Origin: Paenibacillus mesophilus
Lineage (GTDB): Bacteria; Bacillota; Bacilli; Paenibacillales; NBRC-103111
Direction: 5' to 3'
DNA: 64,000 nucleotides
Assembly (NCBI RefSeq): GCF_005938385.1
Contig: NZ_VCRA01000007.1
Span: 124,001-188,000, forward strand
The notes under the pieces were generated by a model that ran no database searches, was not told the DNA's origin, and saw only the letters and a list, made by a program, of their open reading frames with translations. Of this stretch, positions 16,467 to 25,745 are shown one piece after another (the stretch's first letter is position 1; every line of letters begins with the position of its first letter). A program made the translations under genes and the position numbers.

Positions 16467-17381
16467 TCAAGTCAGGCCGAGCATACGCACCGCCGCTCTC
16501 AGCCACACTGCGACCCCTTGGGCGGCGGAGCCGTTCATCCCTTTCGACTTGCGTGTAACTGTCTCCATCGCGACGCCCCGCAAGCGGACCAAATGCTTGG
16601 CTGCAGCCGGATAGCCTTTGCCCAGCACGCCGTCCAGAAAGACGAGCAGCTCGTGTGCAGCTTCCGCCGTCGCGGTATCCCGGCTCGTCTCCGCCCGCCA
16701 ATAGGCGAGTACCGCATCGACGGCCGCTGTGCCCGTCGTAGCCATAATGCCTTGCGCGCCATCCAGCACCGCTTCGCGCAAGTACGGCATGTTCGCCTGG
16801 AATACGAGACTACCGGCAGCGCTTTCAATTTTGGCGCGGATGCCTTCCGGCGTACACGTCGTATCTTTGATTCCTACGATGCCGTGCCGCCGGACCAGCC
16901 TGCCGTACACGTCCGAGGCGACATGGTGCGGCGAAGCTAGCGGACATTCGTACAAGAAGACAGGCAGCGGCGAAAGTTCCGCCATACGTGCGAAGTAGTG
17001 CTCCAGCCTGCTTTGGTCTTCCCCCATATTTCCCGGCGGGATGAGCACGATGCCGGATACGCCCGTATCCGCCATGCGCGCAAGCTCCTCCTCGTGACAG
17101 GCCGGATCGTCCTGCACGTTGCCCGTCGCGAGCACCGGCACTCCCTCCGCTCTCGACGCGGCCCGCCTGGCCAGCTCGAGCCGCTCCTCCATACTCAAAC
17201 ATTCCATCTCGCTGCTGCCGCAAACGGCGAATATTCCGTCCGGCCGTTTGGACAGCTGCCAGTCTACATACCGGTCATAGCAGGCCCAGTCTATTTCCTT
17301 ATTCGGCGAAAAAGGCGTAAGCAGCAGCGCATACACGCCCCGAAACCGCTCGGCCGCCACTTCGGAATTTTTACTGGACAT
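16467..17381 (-). CDS. DapA/NanA-family class I aldolase (dihydrodipicolinate synthase family)
   Basis: 304 residues, usual for the family. The N-terminus has the ALLTPFSPN strand and CGSSEMECLSMEER (GxxxE, equivalent to the carboxylate-binding GTTGE loop), the middle has the tyrosine segment FLYECPLASP, and the Schiff-base lysine is in HGIVGIKDTT near residue 170. The altered GSSE loop and P-L-A-S-P segment suggest a sugar-acid or other 2-keto-acid aldolase rather than lysine biosynthesis. The gene is downstream of a PfkB kinase (55 bp gap) and a GH38 mannosidase on the same strand, fitting a sugar breakdown route. Confidence 0.85.
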   Translation of the reverse strand: MSSKNSEVAAERFRGVYALLLTPFSPNKEIDWACYDRYVDWQLSKRPDGIFAVCGSSEMECLSMEERLELARRAASRAEGVPVLATGNVQDDPACHEEELARMADTGVSGIVLIPPGNMGEDQSRLEHYFARMAELSPLPVFLYECPLASPHHVASDVYGRLVRRHGIVGIKDTTCTPEGIRAKIESAAGSLVFQANMPYLREAVLDGAQGIMATTGTAAVDAVLAYWRAETSRDTATAEAAHELLVFLDGVLGKGYPAAAKHLVRLRGVAMETVTRKSKGMNGSAAQGVAVWLRAAVRMLGLT

Positions 17382-17436
17382 TCAACCATCCCTCATTTCA
17401 TTATCCCGCCGCGCCCTCTTCCGGTCAACGCGCATT

Positions 17437-18513
17437 TTACAGATTGACCGTCTGGTCGAAGCGGAGCAATAGTTCTTGCGGCGTGGCCGATCCGACGCCG
17501 CCCAGCTTGCGCACGGACACCGCGGAAGCCAAATGCGCGAACGCGGCTGCCTCGGGTCCAGGACTTCCGGCGCCGAGCGCGGACAACAACGCGGCGGAGA
17601 ACGTATCTCCCGCCCCGACGATATCGATCGGCGGCTCGGCGGCCGTGGTCGGCACGTATGTCACGACTCCTCCCTCGAACCAAAGCGCGCCCTTCTCTCC
17701 CAGCGTCACGCAGCACGGAGCATCGGCATGCCTGGCCAAGCGCATGCCCGCCTTGATGATATCGCTCTCCGAGGAAGGAGGATGCTTCAAGCTTCCGTAG
17801 CACCAGCCGAGCGTTTCGATTTCGTTCGGCTTGACGACGACTCCCTTGTACTTGCCGATATTGTCCCGGCTGTCGACGACGATCCGTTTGCCGAGGGCGG
17901 CCCAATAACGGAGCCGCTCGCGGAGCAGTCGGCCGGTAATGCCGGACTTCAGCTGATCGGTGACGCAGATTACGTCGACCTTCGCAGCCATTTTGTCGAG
18001 CTCCGCCACGAGCCGCCGCTGGAGCGCGTCGTGAGGAGCGTCCAAATTGATAAAATCGATGCGGGGGGCTTCCTGCTCGGCATCCTGCAGCCCGCGCAAT
18101 ATCGTTTTGCAGAAAGCGGGAGTGACTCTCCCTTTGTCGGACAAAAGGAATGAGCCGTCGATCCCGCGCCCGCCCAATGCTTCCTGCAGCAGCGCCCCTC
18201 TCCAATCGTCTCCGACGACGGAGCATAAGCTGACTTCGGCACAGCCCAGCTGCTTGAAATTGTTCGCAACGTTGCCCGCCGCCCCCGGAACGAACGTCTC
18301 CCGGACAACGGGCAAATTATAATGAGGCGTTTCCCGTGACAGCTCGCTCATCGTCATATCCGCGTACCAATATACGTCGAGGCAAGCGTCCCCGAGCACC
18401 CCCGCCTTGAGACTCGCGATACGCTGCAACAGATCGACGACTTTGTCGCGTGTTAACCCGCTATATTGTGGAACGGAGGATAAACCCGGCATTTCCTCTT
18501 CCATCGTTCGCAT
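17437..18513 (-). CDS. PfkB-family carbohydrate kinase, HldE/RfaE-like
   Basis: 358 residues. The N-terminal segment LGDACLDVYWYADM and the VPGAAGNVANN motif match the kinase half of heptose kinase HldE more than ribokinase, and the catalytic motif IVGAGDTFSAALL (proton-abstracting Asp) is near residue 293. It phosphorylates a sugar with ATP in the cytoplasm. Two in-frame ATGs (18513, 18504) share the GGAAGGGAG site; the second is better spaced. Located 47 bp downstream of the alpha-mannosidase gene, so probably in the same operon and under the same ROK-type operator. Confidence 0.85.
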   Translation of the reverse strand: MRTMEEEMPGLSSVPQYSGLTRDKVVDLLQRIASLKAGVLGDACLDVYWYADMTMSELSRETPHYNLPVVRETFVPGAAGNVANNFKQLGCAEVSLCSVVGDDWRGALLQEALGGRGIDGSFLLSDKGRVTPAFCKTILRGLQDAEQEAPRIDFINLDAPHDALQRRLVAELDKMAAKVDVICVTDQLKSGITGRLLRERLRYWAALGKRIVVDSRDNIGKYKGVVVKPNEIETLGWCYGSLKHPPSSESDIIKAGMRLARHADAPCCVTLGEKGALWFEGGVVTYVPTTAAEPPIDIVGAGDTFSAALLSALGAGSPGPEAAAFAHLASAVSVRKLGGVGSATPQELLLRFDQTVNL

Positions 18514-18560
18514 TCTCCCTTCCGCTATCTTCCGTGCCCGTTCCGCGCATATCTAGAAAT

Positions 18561-21500
18561 TCAAGCGCCGCCCAGAGAGACGCGGAACGTCTTCAGCTCG
18601 AACGGCTTGAAGAACGACTTGAACCCGTGCGCTTCGTACGGTATCGCCGAGGCCTCCCGCTCGGACAAATTCACTTCGTGCACCCCGCTCACTCCGTAAT
18701 GAACGCGAAACGACGCTTCTCCCCGCTTGCCGGCATATTCGTAGCAGCGGACGATCCATTCGTCCGAATCCTCGGCCTTCTTCACCGTATCGATCATAAT
18801 ATGATCGCTGTCCGTACCGATCAGGCTTGCGCAGGCGGGCAGCGCCCCCGCCGCTTCCGCGGACTTTCCGTCTGCTTCCGCCCCGGGCAGCTCCGCCGTC
18901 ACAACTGGGACGTTCAAGCGGTATGCCTGCTTGAAGGTGCCCGCGGCGAACCAATCGCCTCCGTGCGGCAGCAGTGCGTACGTGAATGTATGCTCGCCTT
19001 TGTCGCATTCCGGATCCGGTTTGTTGGACGATTTGAGCAGCGTAATGCGCATGACATTGTCGCGAATGTCGTGACCATATTTGCAATCGTTCATCAAGCT
19101 TACACCGAAGCCGCGCTCGGACAGATCGACCCACTTGTGCGCGCATGTCTCGAACCGGGCGAAATCCCAGCTCGTATTCCAATGCGTCGGCCGCTGGACA
19201 TGACCGAACTGAATTTCGTAAGTGGCCGCAGTAGCTCGGACAGCAACCGGGAATGCCACCTTGAGCAGCGTTTCCCTCTCCTGCCAATCGACCCATGTGG
19301 AGAAATCGATGCGCGGGTCGTTCACGTACAGGATCATATCTTGGCGAATCGTCGTCTTCCCGTACTGCCAATGAAAATGTACGACCGCCCGAAGCGGACC
19401 GTTCTCGACGACCTCGATCGTTCTCGCATCGGTGATGTGCCGTACTTTGTCATAGTAGAAAATATCGATCTCCCAGTTGTCGTGGTTGACCGGCTTATCC
19501 TCGTGCACGTCGAACCGGTTGGCGGTCTCGCCGGGGGCGATCGCCTCGCGCGCCGCACGCTTGTCGAACAGCCGGGTCAGCTGGCCCGCCTCGTTCCACT
19601 CGATTTCGTAAAACGGCGTCGACGCGCCGCGTTCCCGGAAGACGATCGCGGGCACCACGGCCGGGGCGGCGTCATCCTCTGCGGCTTCCTCCATCATGAC
19701 CGTCGTGTAGCCCATCTTCGGAATGCCGATAACGTACAGCTGCAGCCGGTCACCGTCGTCGAGACCGCTTACGCGCTCCGCCGTCAGCGTGTTGCCCGCC
19801 GCATCCATCCAACGTTTGCCCGCGAAACGGGCCTCCCAAGGAAGCTGGATCAGCTCGTCACGAGTCCACGGCAGCGAGTTGAACACGAGCCAGCCCGCAC
19901 GGCCGTCCGAATCGACGAAGGAAGACAACCGCGCCAGACTGTCTGTCAGCGCCGTCTGCGCCAGCTGCTCTGCCTCCGCATATTCCTTGTCGCAATCCTC
20001 GTATACGGCCGTAATCGAGGAACCCGGCAAAATATCATGGAACTGGTTGCGCAGCACGATTTTCCAGCTGTCGTACAGCTGTCCGGCCGGGTAAGCGGCG
20101 AATCCGGCGAGCGGACTGCCGAAGCTGGCCGCCGCCTCCGCGTCTCGCAGCAGAAATTCCATCCTGCGGTTCATCCGCTTCACGAAGCCTTGCGACGTGT
20201 ACGTTCCGCGGTGCAGCTCCAAATACAGCTCGCCGTCCCAGCGGTGCACGTATCGGTCCGTATTCGTCACCGTCCGCTCGAGATTGCGGAAAAACTCGTC
20301 GGCGCGCCCTGTCACGGCCTTCGGCAGCCCGGGCATATGCTCCAGCCGCCGCCGCAGCTCCAGCATCGTCCGGGTGGGTCCGCCGCCGCCGTCGCCCCAT
20401 CCATAAGAAAGCAGCAGCTCTGAATCGTTCACTTCTTTGTCGCGATAGTTGTTCCATATGCCGGCCAGCGTCGCCGGAACGACCTGTCCGTTGTATGTAT
20501 AGAACCGAGTGAACGGGCTGTCGGCCAAATCCGGGTCGGGAGTCGTAATGTAGTGCGTCATAATTTCCGTACCGTCGATGCCGCGCCACAAAAACGTATC
20601 GTGCGGGAACCGGTTGTACACGTTCCAGCTAATCTTCGTCGTCATGAAGTAGCGCAATCCGCTCTTGCGCAATATTTGCGGCAGCGCCCAGCTGTAGCCG
20701 AATACGTCGGGCAGCCATAAATATTCGCAGCGGACGCCGAGCGTGTTCTCGTAGTAACGCATGCCGTAAAGCAGTTGGCGTACGAGCGATTCGCCGGACG
20801 GAATGTTGCAGTCCGATTCGAGCCACATTGCTCCGCCGGCCTCCCAGCGGCCTTCCTTGACGCGTTCCTGAATACCGGCGAATATATCCGGATAATCGTG
20901 CTGAATGTATTCGTACAATTGCGGCTGCGTCTGCAGGAACACGTAATCCGGGAACTGCTCCATCAGCCGCAGAACGGTCGAGAACGAGCGCGCCGCCTTC
21001 TCCCGCGTGTGCTTAAGCTGCCATAACCAGGCGACGTCGATATGCGTATGGCCGATGCAGCGTACCGTGAGCGGGTGGAACTTCGGCAGCGCCGCAAGCT
21101 CCTCCTTTAGCTTGGAATTCGCCTCGGCCACGCTCGCATAGAACGCCGCGTCGCCCGGCACCCGCCAGTCGAGCAGGTGAAACGCACGATCGAGCGCTTT
21201 CAGCAGCGCCTGCTTCTCCCAGCTGTTGTCGTTCAGCACCTTGATCGTGTGCCATGCCGCCAGCGCCGTATAGTACAAATCGTCCGTTTCCGTCTCGAGC
21301 AGGGCGAGCGCCGACATCGACAGCTGATGCTCCAGCTCCGTTTTGAGGCCGCTTTCCCCGTTCAGACCGGTCCATACTTTAAAAAGCAGCTCCACCTTCT
21401 GTCCGGCGAACGATTCCGGAAAAAACACTTCCTTGTGATTGCTGCCGACTCCCTGGTACGGCGAGCCGTTGACATAGAGCAGCGATTCGAAGCCGGAATT

Positions 21501-21785
21501 GTGCCCCGCTCCTGTTTTGCCGAAGTCGAACAGCCCTACCGCCTTCCGTCCCGACCATTCACCGGGTATGTCGATCTCGGCCTTCAGCCAGGCGATCAGG
21601 TCGTACCCCTTCCACCGGTCTCCGACGGAAATCGTTCCCCATTCCGCATACTCGGGAGGCATGGCGCCGACCACCGCACCCTTGTCGATCCAGAATCGGT
21701 ACGAGGGCAGCTCGCGGTAATCGATATAACGGTGCATTTCCAATTGCACGATTCGTTTCCACAGTTTCTCGAACGTTAAGAGCAT
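18561..21785 (-). CDS. Alpha-mannosidase, glycoside hydrolase family 38
   Basis: 1074 residues, the usual length of bacterial cytoplasmic GH38 enzymes. GHTHIDVAWLW near residue 245 gives the zinc-binding His/Asp pair; WLPDVFGYSWALPQIL near residue 355 holds the nucleophile Asp; the remaining zinc histidine follows about 200 residues later (SYGWGDGGGGPT region lies close by). The second half is the beta-sandwich domain of the family, ending in FKPFELKTFRV. No signal peptide: it should cleave imported mannosides or mannose-rich oligosaccharides. CAGGAGG precedes the ATG. First gene of the unit mannosidase, PfkB kinase, DapA-like aldolase; its promoter overlaps a palindrome shared with the sugar cluster at 5-8.5 kb. 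Confidence 0.93.
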   Translation of the reverse strand: MLLTFEKLWKRIVQLEMHRYIDYRELPSYRFWIDKGAVVGAMPPEYAEWGTISVGDRWKGYDLIAWLKAEIDIPGEWSGRKAVGLFDFGKTGAGHNSGFESLLYVNGSPYQGVGSNHKEVFFPESFAGQKVELLFKVWTGLNGESGLKTELEHQLSMSALALLETETDDLYYTALAAWHTIKVLNDNSWEKQALLKALDRAFHLLDWRVPGDAAFYASVAEANSKLKEELAALPKFHPLTVRCIGHTHIDVAWLWQLKHTREKAARSFSTVLRLMEQFPDYVFLQTQPQLYEYIQHDYPDIFAGIQERVKEGRWEAGGAMWLESDCNIPSGESLVRQLLYGMRYYENTLGVRCEYLWLPDVFGYSWALPQILRKSGLRYFMTTKISWNVYNRFPHDTFLWRGIDGTEIMTHYITTPDPDLADSPFTRFYTYNGQVVPATLAGIWNNYRDKEVNDSELLLSYGWGDGGGGPTRTMLELRRRLEHMPGLPKAVTGRADEFFRNLERTVTNTDRYVHRWDGELYLELHRGTYTSQGFVKRMNRRMEFLLRDAEAAASFGSPLAGFAAYPAGQLYDSWKIVLRNQFHDILPGSSITAVYEDCDKEYAEAEQLAQTALTDSLARLSSFVDSDGRAGWLVFNSLPWTRDELIQLPWEARFAGKRWMDAAGNTLTAERVSGLDDGDRLQLYVIGIPKMGYTTVMMEEAAEDDAAPAVVPAIVFRERGASTPFYEIEWNEAGQLTRLFDKRAAREAIAPGETANRFDVHEDKPVNHDNWEIDIFYYDKVRHITDARTIEVVENGPLRAVVHFHWQYGKTTIRQDMILYVNDPRIDFSTWVDWQERETLLKVAFPVAVRATAATYEIQFGHVQRPTHWNTSWDFARFETCAHKWVDLSERGFGVSLMNDCKYGHDIRDNVMRITLLKSSNKPDPECDKGEHTFTYALLPHGGDWFAAGTFKQAYRLNVPVVTAELPGAEADGKSAEAAGALPACASLIGTDSDHIMIDTVKKAEDSDEWIVRCYEYAGKRGEASFRVHYGVSGVHEVNLSEREASAIPYEAHGFKSFFKPFELKTFRVSLGGA

Positions 21786-21863
21786 GGGGATCCTCCTGAT
21801 TATGCGCTATTGTCGGGCGGCGCGAATGGCATTGCCGGATCGTCGCCGGACGGGTTCCGCTTA

Positions 21864-21913
21864 ATTAATTTAATGATAAAGTTAATTATAGATTTTGTAA
21901 AGAGGTTTTTGAA
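21864..21913 (-). promoter_or_regulatory. Alpha-mannosidase promoter with ROK operator site 3
   Basis: Minus strand: -35 TTTACA (21896-21901) with -10 TATCAT (21873-21878), 17-bp spacer; an alternative pair is TTCAAA (21908-21913) and TATAAT (21885-21890), also 17 bp apart. The 23-bp palindrome 21864-21886, read on the minus strand as ATTAACTTTA, TCA, TTAAATTAAT, covers the -10 boxes. It matches sites 1 and 2 in length, spacer and most arm positions. Confidence 0.65.
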
Positions 21914-21956
21914 GCCCGTCCGGGGATAGCACACGACGCATGACCAGCCATTACAC

Positions 21957-22000
21957 AAAAAAACAACCCCCGCCGCTGCCTCTGGCCGCGATGGAGGTTG
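21957..22000 (-). terminator. Terminator of the dehydrogenase/tat operon
   Basis: On the minus strand CAACCTCC pairs with GGGGGTTG and is followed by TTTTTTT, 16 bp past the tatA stop. Confidence 0.75.
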
Positions 22001-22015
22001 ATTCGCCCGTTCCCG

Positions 22016-22216
22016 TCAAGATAACCGTTTCACTTCGTTCGTAACTTTGCCATCCGTCGTCTCGCTGTCGTCTACGATGCCGCGTGTGGAATTGCGGAAT
22101 TCCCGCAGCGTGTCGCCGAACGCCCGTCCGAGCTGGGGCAGCTTGGCCGGACCGAACACGACGAGCGCGATAGCCAGAATGATGATCAATCCGGAAACGC
22201 CGATATTGTTGAACAT
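22016..22216 (-). CDS. tatA: Twin-arginine translocase subunit TatA/TatE
   Basis: 66 residues from ATG 22216 (AAGGAG upstream; a longer frame has no site). A single N-terminal membrane helix (VSGLIIILAIALVVFGPAKLPQLG) is followed by the amphipathic helix GRAFGDTLREFRNS, the standard TatA plan with its F-G-P hinge. It forms the pore of the Tat pathway with TatC. Last gene of an operon with the Tat-dependent dehydrogenase. Confidence 0.93.
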   Translation of the reverse strand: MFNNIGVSGLIIILAIALVVFGPAKLPQLGRAFGDTLREFRNSTRGIVDDSETTDGKVTNEVKRLS

Positions 22217-22248
22217 ACGGACCACGCTCCTTTCCTGCAAAATTGTTT

Positions 22249-22980
22249 TTACTTCTGCGGTGACAAGCCGTGCGCCATCGAACGCCACTGTCTCGCCGAC
22301 ACGATTACGCTGATTTCAAACAGCAAAATGAGCGGGATCGTAACCGACAGATGCGAAACGAAATCGGGTGGCGAGATGCACGAGCCGACAATCGCAAGCC
22401 CGAGGTAAGCGTATTTGCGCGCCTTCTTCAGCCTCTCCGGCGTCAGCAGGCCGATCCGGGTCAGAAACAGGATGACGACCGGCAGCTCGAAAGCGACCGC
22501 CATCGGAAACACGACACTGAATAGAAACGAGAAGTAGCGGTCGATGCCGTACGTCTCGACGGCGCCGATCGTCCGATTCATCTTCTCCATAAACTTGACC
22601 ATCATCGGGAATACGACGAAATAGCTGAACGACGCGCCTCCGAGAAACAGTCCGAACGAGATCGGTACGAACGGCAGCGTCCCTCTCGCTTCCTCCTCCG
22701 TCAATCCCGGACGGACGAACGCCCATATCTGGTATAGCAGGACGGGCAGCGTGAACAGCACGGCGACCATAAGCGCGCACTTCATATAGATGAACAGCCC
22801 GTCCGTAAACGAAAACACGTTCCATTCGATGTTGGCCGCCGCAGGCTGAGACTTCATAAATAGAAGCAGCCGGGGCGATATGTACAAGCCTGCGCAAAGC
22901 GCGGCGAAAAACGATCCAAATACGATCAGCAGCCGTTTGCGCACCTCGGTCAAATGGTAAATCAGCTCTTCCTGCTCCAT
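22249..22980 (-). CDS. tatC: Twin-arginine translocase subunit TatC
   Basis: 243 residues with six predicted membrane helices. Family signatures are the N-terminal HLTEVRKRLL, YQIWAFVRPGLTEEE after helix 2, and the FELPVVILFLTRIGLL segment before helix 5. TatC recognises the twin-arginine signal. It lies 37 bp downstream of the GMC oxidoreductase gene, whose partner subunit carries a Tat signal, so this looks like a dedicated translocase for that enzyme. The ribosome site is weak (GAAGG close to the ATG), suggesting coupling to the upstream gene. Confidence 0.95.
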   Translation of the reverse strand: MEQEELIYHLTEVRKRLLIVFGSFFAALCAGLYISPRLLLFMKSQPAAANIEWNVFSFTDGLFIYMKCALMVAVLFTLPVLLYQIWAFVRPGLTEEEARGTLPFVPISFGLFLGGASFSYFVVFPMMVKFMEKMNRTIGAVETYGIDRYFSFLFSVVFPMAVAFELPVVILFLTRIGLLTPERLKKARKYAYLGLAIVGSCISPPDFVSHLSVTIPLILLFEISVIVSARQWRSMAHGLSPQK

Positions 22981-23017
22981 GCCTTCGTCCAGCTCGCTTT
23001 CTGCGGCAGGGCCGCAA

Positions 23018-24742
23018 TCAGACGACGAGGCCGCTGCCCTGCTTCAAATATTTCGCTATACCTTCGGCCGCCCTGTAGGAAAGTGCACCGACCGTCGCGG
23101 TCGGATTGTAGCCGCTGTTGTGAGGGAAAGCCGAAGCTCCGACGACGAATACGTTCTCGGCGTCCCACATTTGCAAGTACGAGTTGACCGCCGAAGTCGA
23201 CGGGTCCGCTCCCATGACCGCTCCGCCCGTATTGTGCGTGGACTGGTAAGGCACGATATTGTAAGGGTTCAGCTGATCGTTCGATCCGTCCTTCGTCGGT
23301 CCCATTTCTTTCATGATCTCGGCCGTTTTGCCCGCCATGAACTTGACCAGCTGGCGGTCCTGCTCCTCGAAGTCGAAAGTGATCCGCATAAGCGGGAGTC
23401 CGTATACGTCTTTGTACGTCGGGTCCAGATCGACGAAATGATGTCTCCACGGCATATTTGAGCCTTGCGAAGCTACCGTCAGCGTACGGTAAGCGTATTT
23501 AAGCGAGGACTGCTTAAACTCCTTGCCCCACGCCGGCGTCCCGGCCGGCACCGAGTTGTTGGCGATCGGCCGCTGTCCGGTCTGGAATATGCGAATTCCC
23601 GCGCCATGAATGAACTGGAGATTGCTGTGATCGAAGTTGTCCCCATTAAAATCCGGGATTTCCATACCAAGCGATCCCGCACCGGCATATGTATTGAACT
23701 GTTTCTCGTCGAAAAAGCCGGTCGTCCCGCCTCCGCCTACCTGGTACGCATAGTTTCGGCCGACCACCCCTTTCCCGGTTGCCGGATCGTACGGAGTTCC
23801 CAGCTTCGAAGTCAGCATCAGCCTCAAGTTGCTGAACAGATAACCTGCTAATATAACTACATCGGCCGGCTGCTCGAACTGTTCACCCGTTACCGTATTG
23901 ACATATACGACCCCGTTCGCTTTCTTGCCGTCATAAAGCACCTGAACGACGTTCGAATAGCTGCGAAGCTCGAAATTGCCCGTCTTCTGAGCGACCGGCA
24001 GAACGGTTACGACCGCATCGGCTTTAGCCCCGTATTCGCAGCCGAACCGCTCGCAGTAGCCGCAATATTGGCAGGCGGCCCGGGTAATGCCGTCGGGATT
24101 CGTGTACTGCTCCGATAAATTGGCCGACGGCGCCATATACGGATGGTACCCGAGCTTTTTCGTCGCCGCTTCGAACATTTTGATTGCCGGAGTCTTCACC
24201 ATTTCCTTCGTCGGAAACGGGCTGGATCGCTTGCCCACCAAGCCTTCCGGCGGCTCACCGCCGGATATCCCGGCCATTTTCTCGAACTTGTCGAAGTAAG
24301 GCTCCAACTGGTCGTACGTGATGCCCCAGTCTTGAATCGTCATGCCGTCGGGAATTTTATTTTTGCCGTAACGTTCCACCGTTTTGCTGTAAATTTCGAA
24401 GTCATACGGTAAAAACCGGTACGTCTGCCCGTTCCAGTGAATGCTCGCGCCCCCCAGTCCTTCCCCGAGCAGAAACGAGCCGTGCTCGCGCATCGGCAGA
24501 GCCGTCATTTTGGCCGTGTTGCGGAAAGTGATCGTTTCCTTGGACAAATCCTGCATCAGATCGAGCCGCTGGGCGTATCGCAGCTCGTCGTGCGCCATGT
24601 AGTAGTCTTTCGTGCTTCTCGGCTTGCCGCGCTCCAGTCCGACTACCTTGACGCCTTGCTTGGTCAATTCGGCGGCAATAATGCCCCCGACCCATCCCAC
24701 CCCGACGATGACTACCGGCACCTTCGGCATTTTCGTGGCCAT
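23018..24742 (-). CDS. GMC oxidoreductase, gluconate 2-dehydrogenase-type flavoprotein subunit
   Basis: 574 residues. An N-terminal FAD-binding loop (VVIVGVGWVGGIIAAEL), the HWNGQTYRF region, and the C-terminal GMC signature with FVVGASAFPHNSGYNP (active-site His/Asn) define a large FAD subunit of membrane-bound sugar or sugar-acid dehydrogenases. A cysteine cluster C-x2-C-x2-C-x4-C near residues 223-233 could hold an iron-sulfur cluster, as in some FAD-dependent glucose dehydrogenases. It has no signal of its own and is probably co-exported with the Tat-signal subunit encoded just upstream. Electrons likely pass to the cytochrome c lipoprotein encoded divergently. Confidence 0.88.
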   Translation of the reverse strand: MATKMPKVPVVIVGVGWVGGIIAAELTKQGVKVVGLERGKPRSTKDYYMAHDELRYAQRLDLMQDLSKETITFRNTAKMTALPMREHGSFLLGEGLGGASIHWNGQTYRFLPYDFEIYSKTVERYGKNKIPDGMTIQDWGITYDQLEPYFDKFEKMAGISGGEPPEGLVGKRSSPFPTKEMVKTPAIKMFEAATKKLGYHPYMAPSANLSEQYTNPDGITRAACQYCGYCERFGCEYGAKADAVVTVLPVAQKTGNFELRSYSNVVQVLYDGKKANGVVYVNTVTGEQFEQPADVVILAGYLFSNLRLMLTSKLGTPYDPATGKGVVGRNYAYQVGGGGTTGFFDEKQFNTYAGAGSLGMEIPDFNGDNFDHSNLQFIHGAGIRIFQTGQRPIANNSVPAGTPAWGKEFKQSSLKYAYRTLTVASQGSNMPWRHHFVDLDPTYKDVYGLPLMRITFDFEEQDRQLVKFMAGKTAEIMKEMGPTKDGSNDQLNPYNIVPYQSTHNTGGAVMGADPSTSAVNSYLQMWDAENVFVVGASAFPHNSGYNPTATVGALSYRAAEGIAKYLKQGSGLVV

Positions 24743-24787
24743 ATAATTCCCCCGCTTCCTAGTGGATAAATGTTGCCGGTGCCGCTG

Positions 24788-25543
24788 TCAATGCGCCGCG
24801 AAATGGTCGTGCAGGCTGCGCGGCTCGATGACGACGAACTCGTCCTTCTCCATAATGCTCGTATAGCTCATCTGGTTGCCCGGATATTGGCGCATTTTCC
24901 AGCCCATCATATTTTTGTTGCCGCCGTAGACGGGATCGCTGTATACGCCTTCCATCGTCATGCTTCGCAAAAGGTTGAAAAACGATTTGCCGGTAACGCC
25001 GGTAACGACCATAATTTCGCCTTTTTGCATCGAGGTGAGAATCGCATCCCGCTCCGCGTCCGTAATTTCGGTAAATCCTTTCTGGTGCTTCTTGTTGCTC
25101 TCGTCATCGAGCGCCTGCAAGCCCATCGTGAACAGCTCGTGACGCTGGATGCTTTGATAGTCCCCCTGCGTTGCTTCGGCGTGACCGAACGGCCCCATCC
25201 GGTATTCGCGGACGTTATTGCCGAATTGGCCTGCAAGCTGATGGTCGATGTAGAACGCAACGCCCAGCTCCGCAGCCCCCGGACCCAGCTCGTCCTTCGG
25301 ATAAATGCGCTCGGTCGCCGCTTCCGTAATTTGCAGCTCGGCCTGGTTGAAAAACATTGCCGCTTCGTTATAGTTCGCGGCCGGCGGCTGCTTCTCCACG
25401 GGTGCCGGTTCCGCCGCCTTCTTGCCCCCGATATTGCAACCGGCCATGACGCCGGTTACGACCGCTCCGCCGATAGCCGCTCCCGAATATTTCAGAAACC
25501 GGCGCCGGGAATGGCGTTGCCGTTGTTCGGATTGTTCTGTCAT
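24788..25543 (-). CDS. Gluconate 2-dehydrogenase subunit 3 family protein with Tat signal
   Basis: 251 residues from ATG 25543 (GAGGAG upstream). The N-terminus is a textbook twin-arginine signal, HSRRRFLKYSGAAIGGAV, then a hydrophobic stretch ending VMAGC, so it may also be lipid-anchored after Tat export. The rest matches the small subunit of gluconate/FAD-dependent sugar dehydrogenases (ATERIYPKDELGPGA, FYIDHQLAGQFG). It acts as chaperone and export hitchhiker for the flavoprotein. First gene of the operon subunit 3, GMC, tatC, tatA. Confidence 0.9.
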   Translation of the reverse strand: MTEQSEQRQRHSRRRFLKYSGAAIGGAVVTGVMAGCNIGGKKAAEPAPVEKQPPAANYNEAAMFFNQAELQITEAATERIYPKDELGPGAAELGVAFYIDHQLAGQFGNNVREYRMGPFGHAEATQGDYQSIQRHELFTMGLQALDDESNKKHQKGFTEITDAERDAILTSMQKGEIMVVTGVTGKSFFNLLRSMTMEGVYSDPVYGGNKNMMGWKMRQYPGNQMSYTSIMEKDEFVVIEPRSLHDHFAAH

Positions 25544-25745
25544 AATCGCTGCTCCTCGGTTCGTTATCATGGTGTAATCGCATGGCGAAATCTTGGTGTG
25601 GCTTCCATTATGTTGAACTTATCGTTTTCAAATTATGCAGATGCGTGAGCCGGAACGCCGGATTTCGGATTGCATGAAAAGAAACCGAGAAGGAAACGCT
25701 ATGCTCATAGTAACCTCAGCCTGCTATAAGGAGCGTTCAAAAACT

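Noticed and set aside
18450-20423. 657-codon open frame on the plus strand
   Set aside because: Antisense to the GH38 mannosidase and PfkB genes, which have clear family motifs; open only because of high GC third positions.
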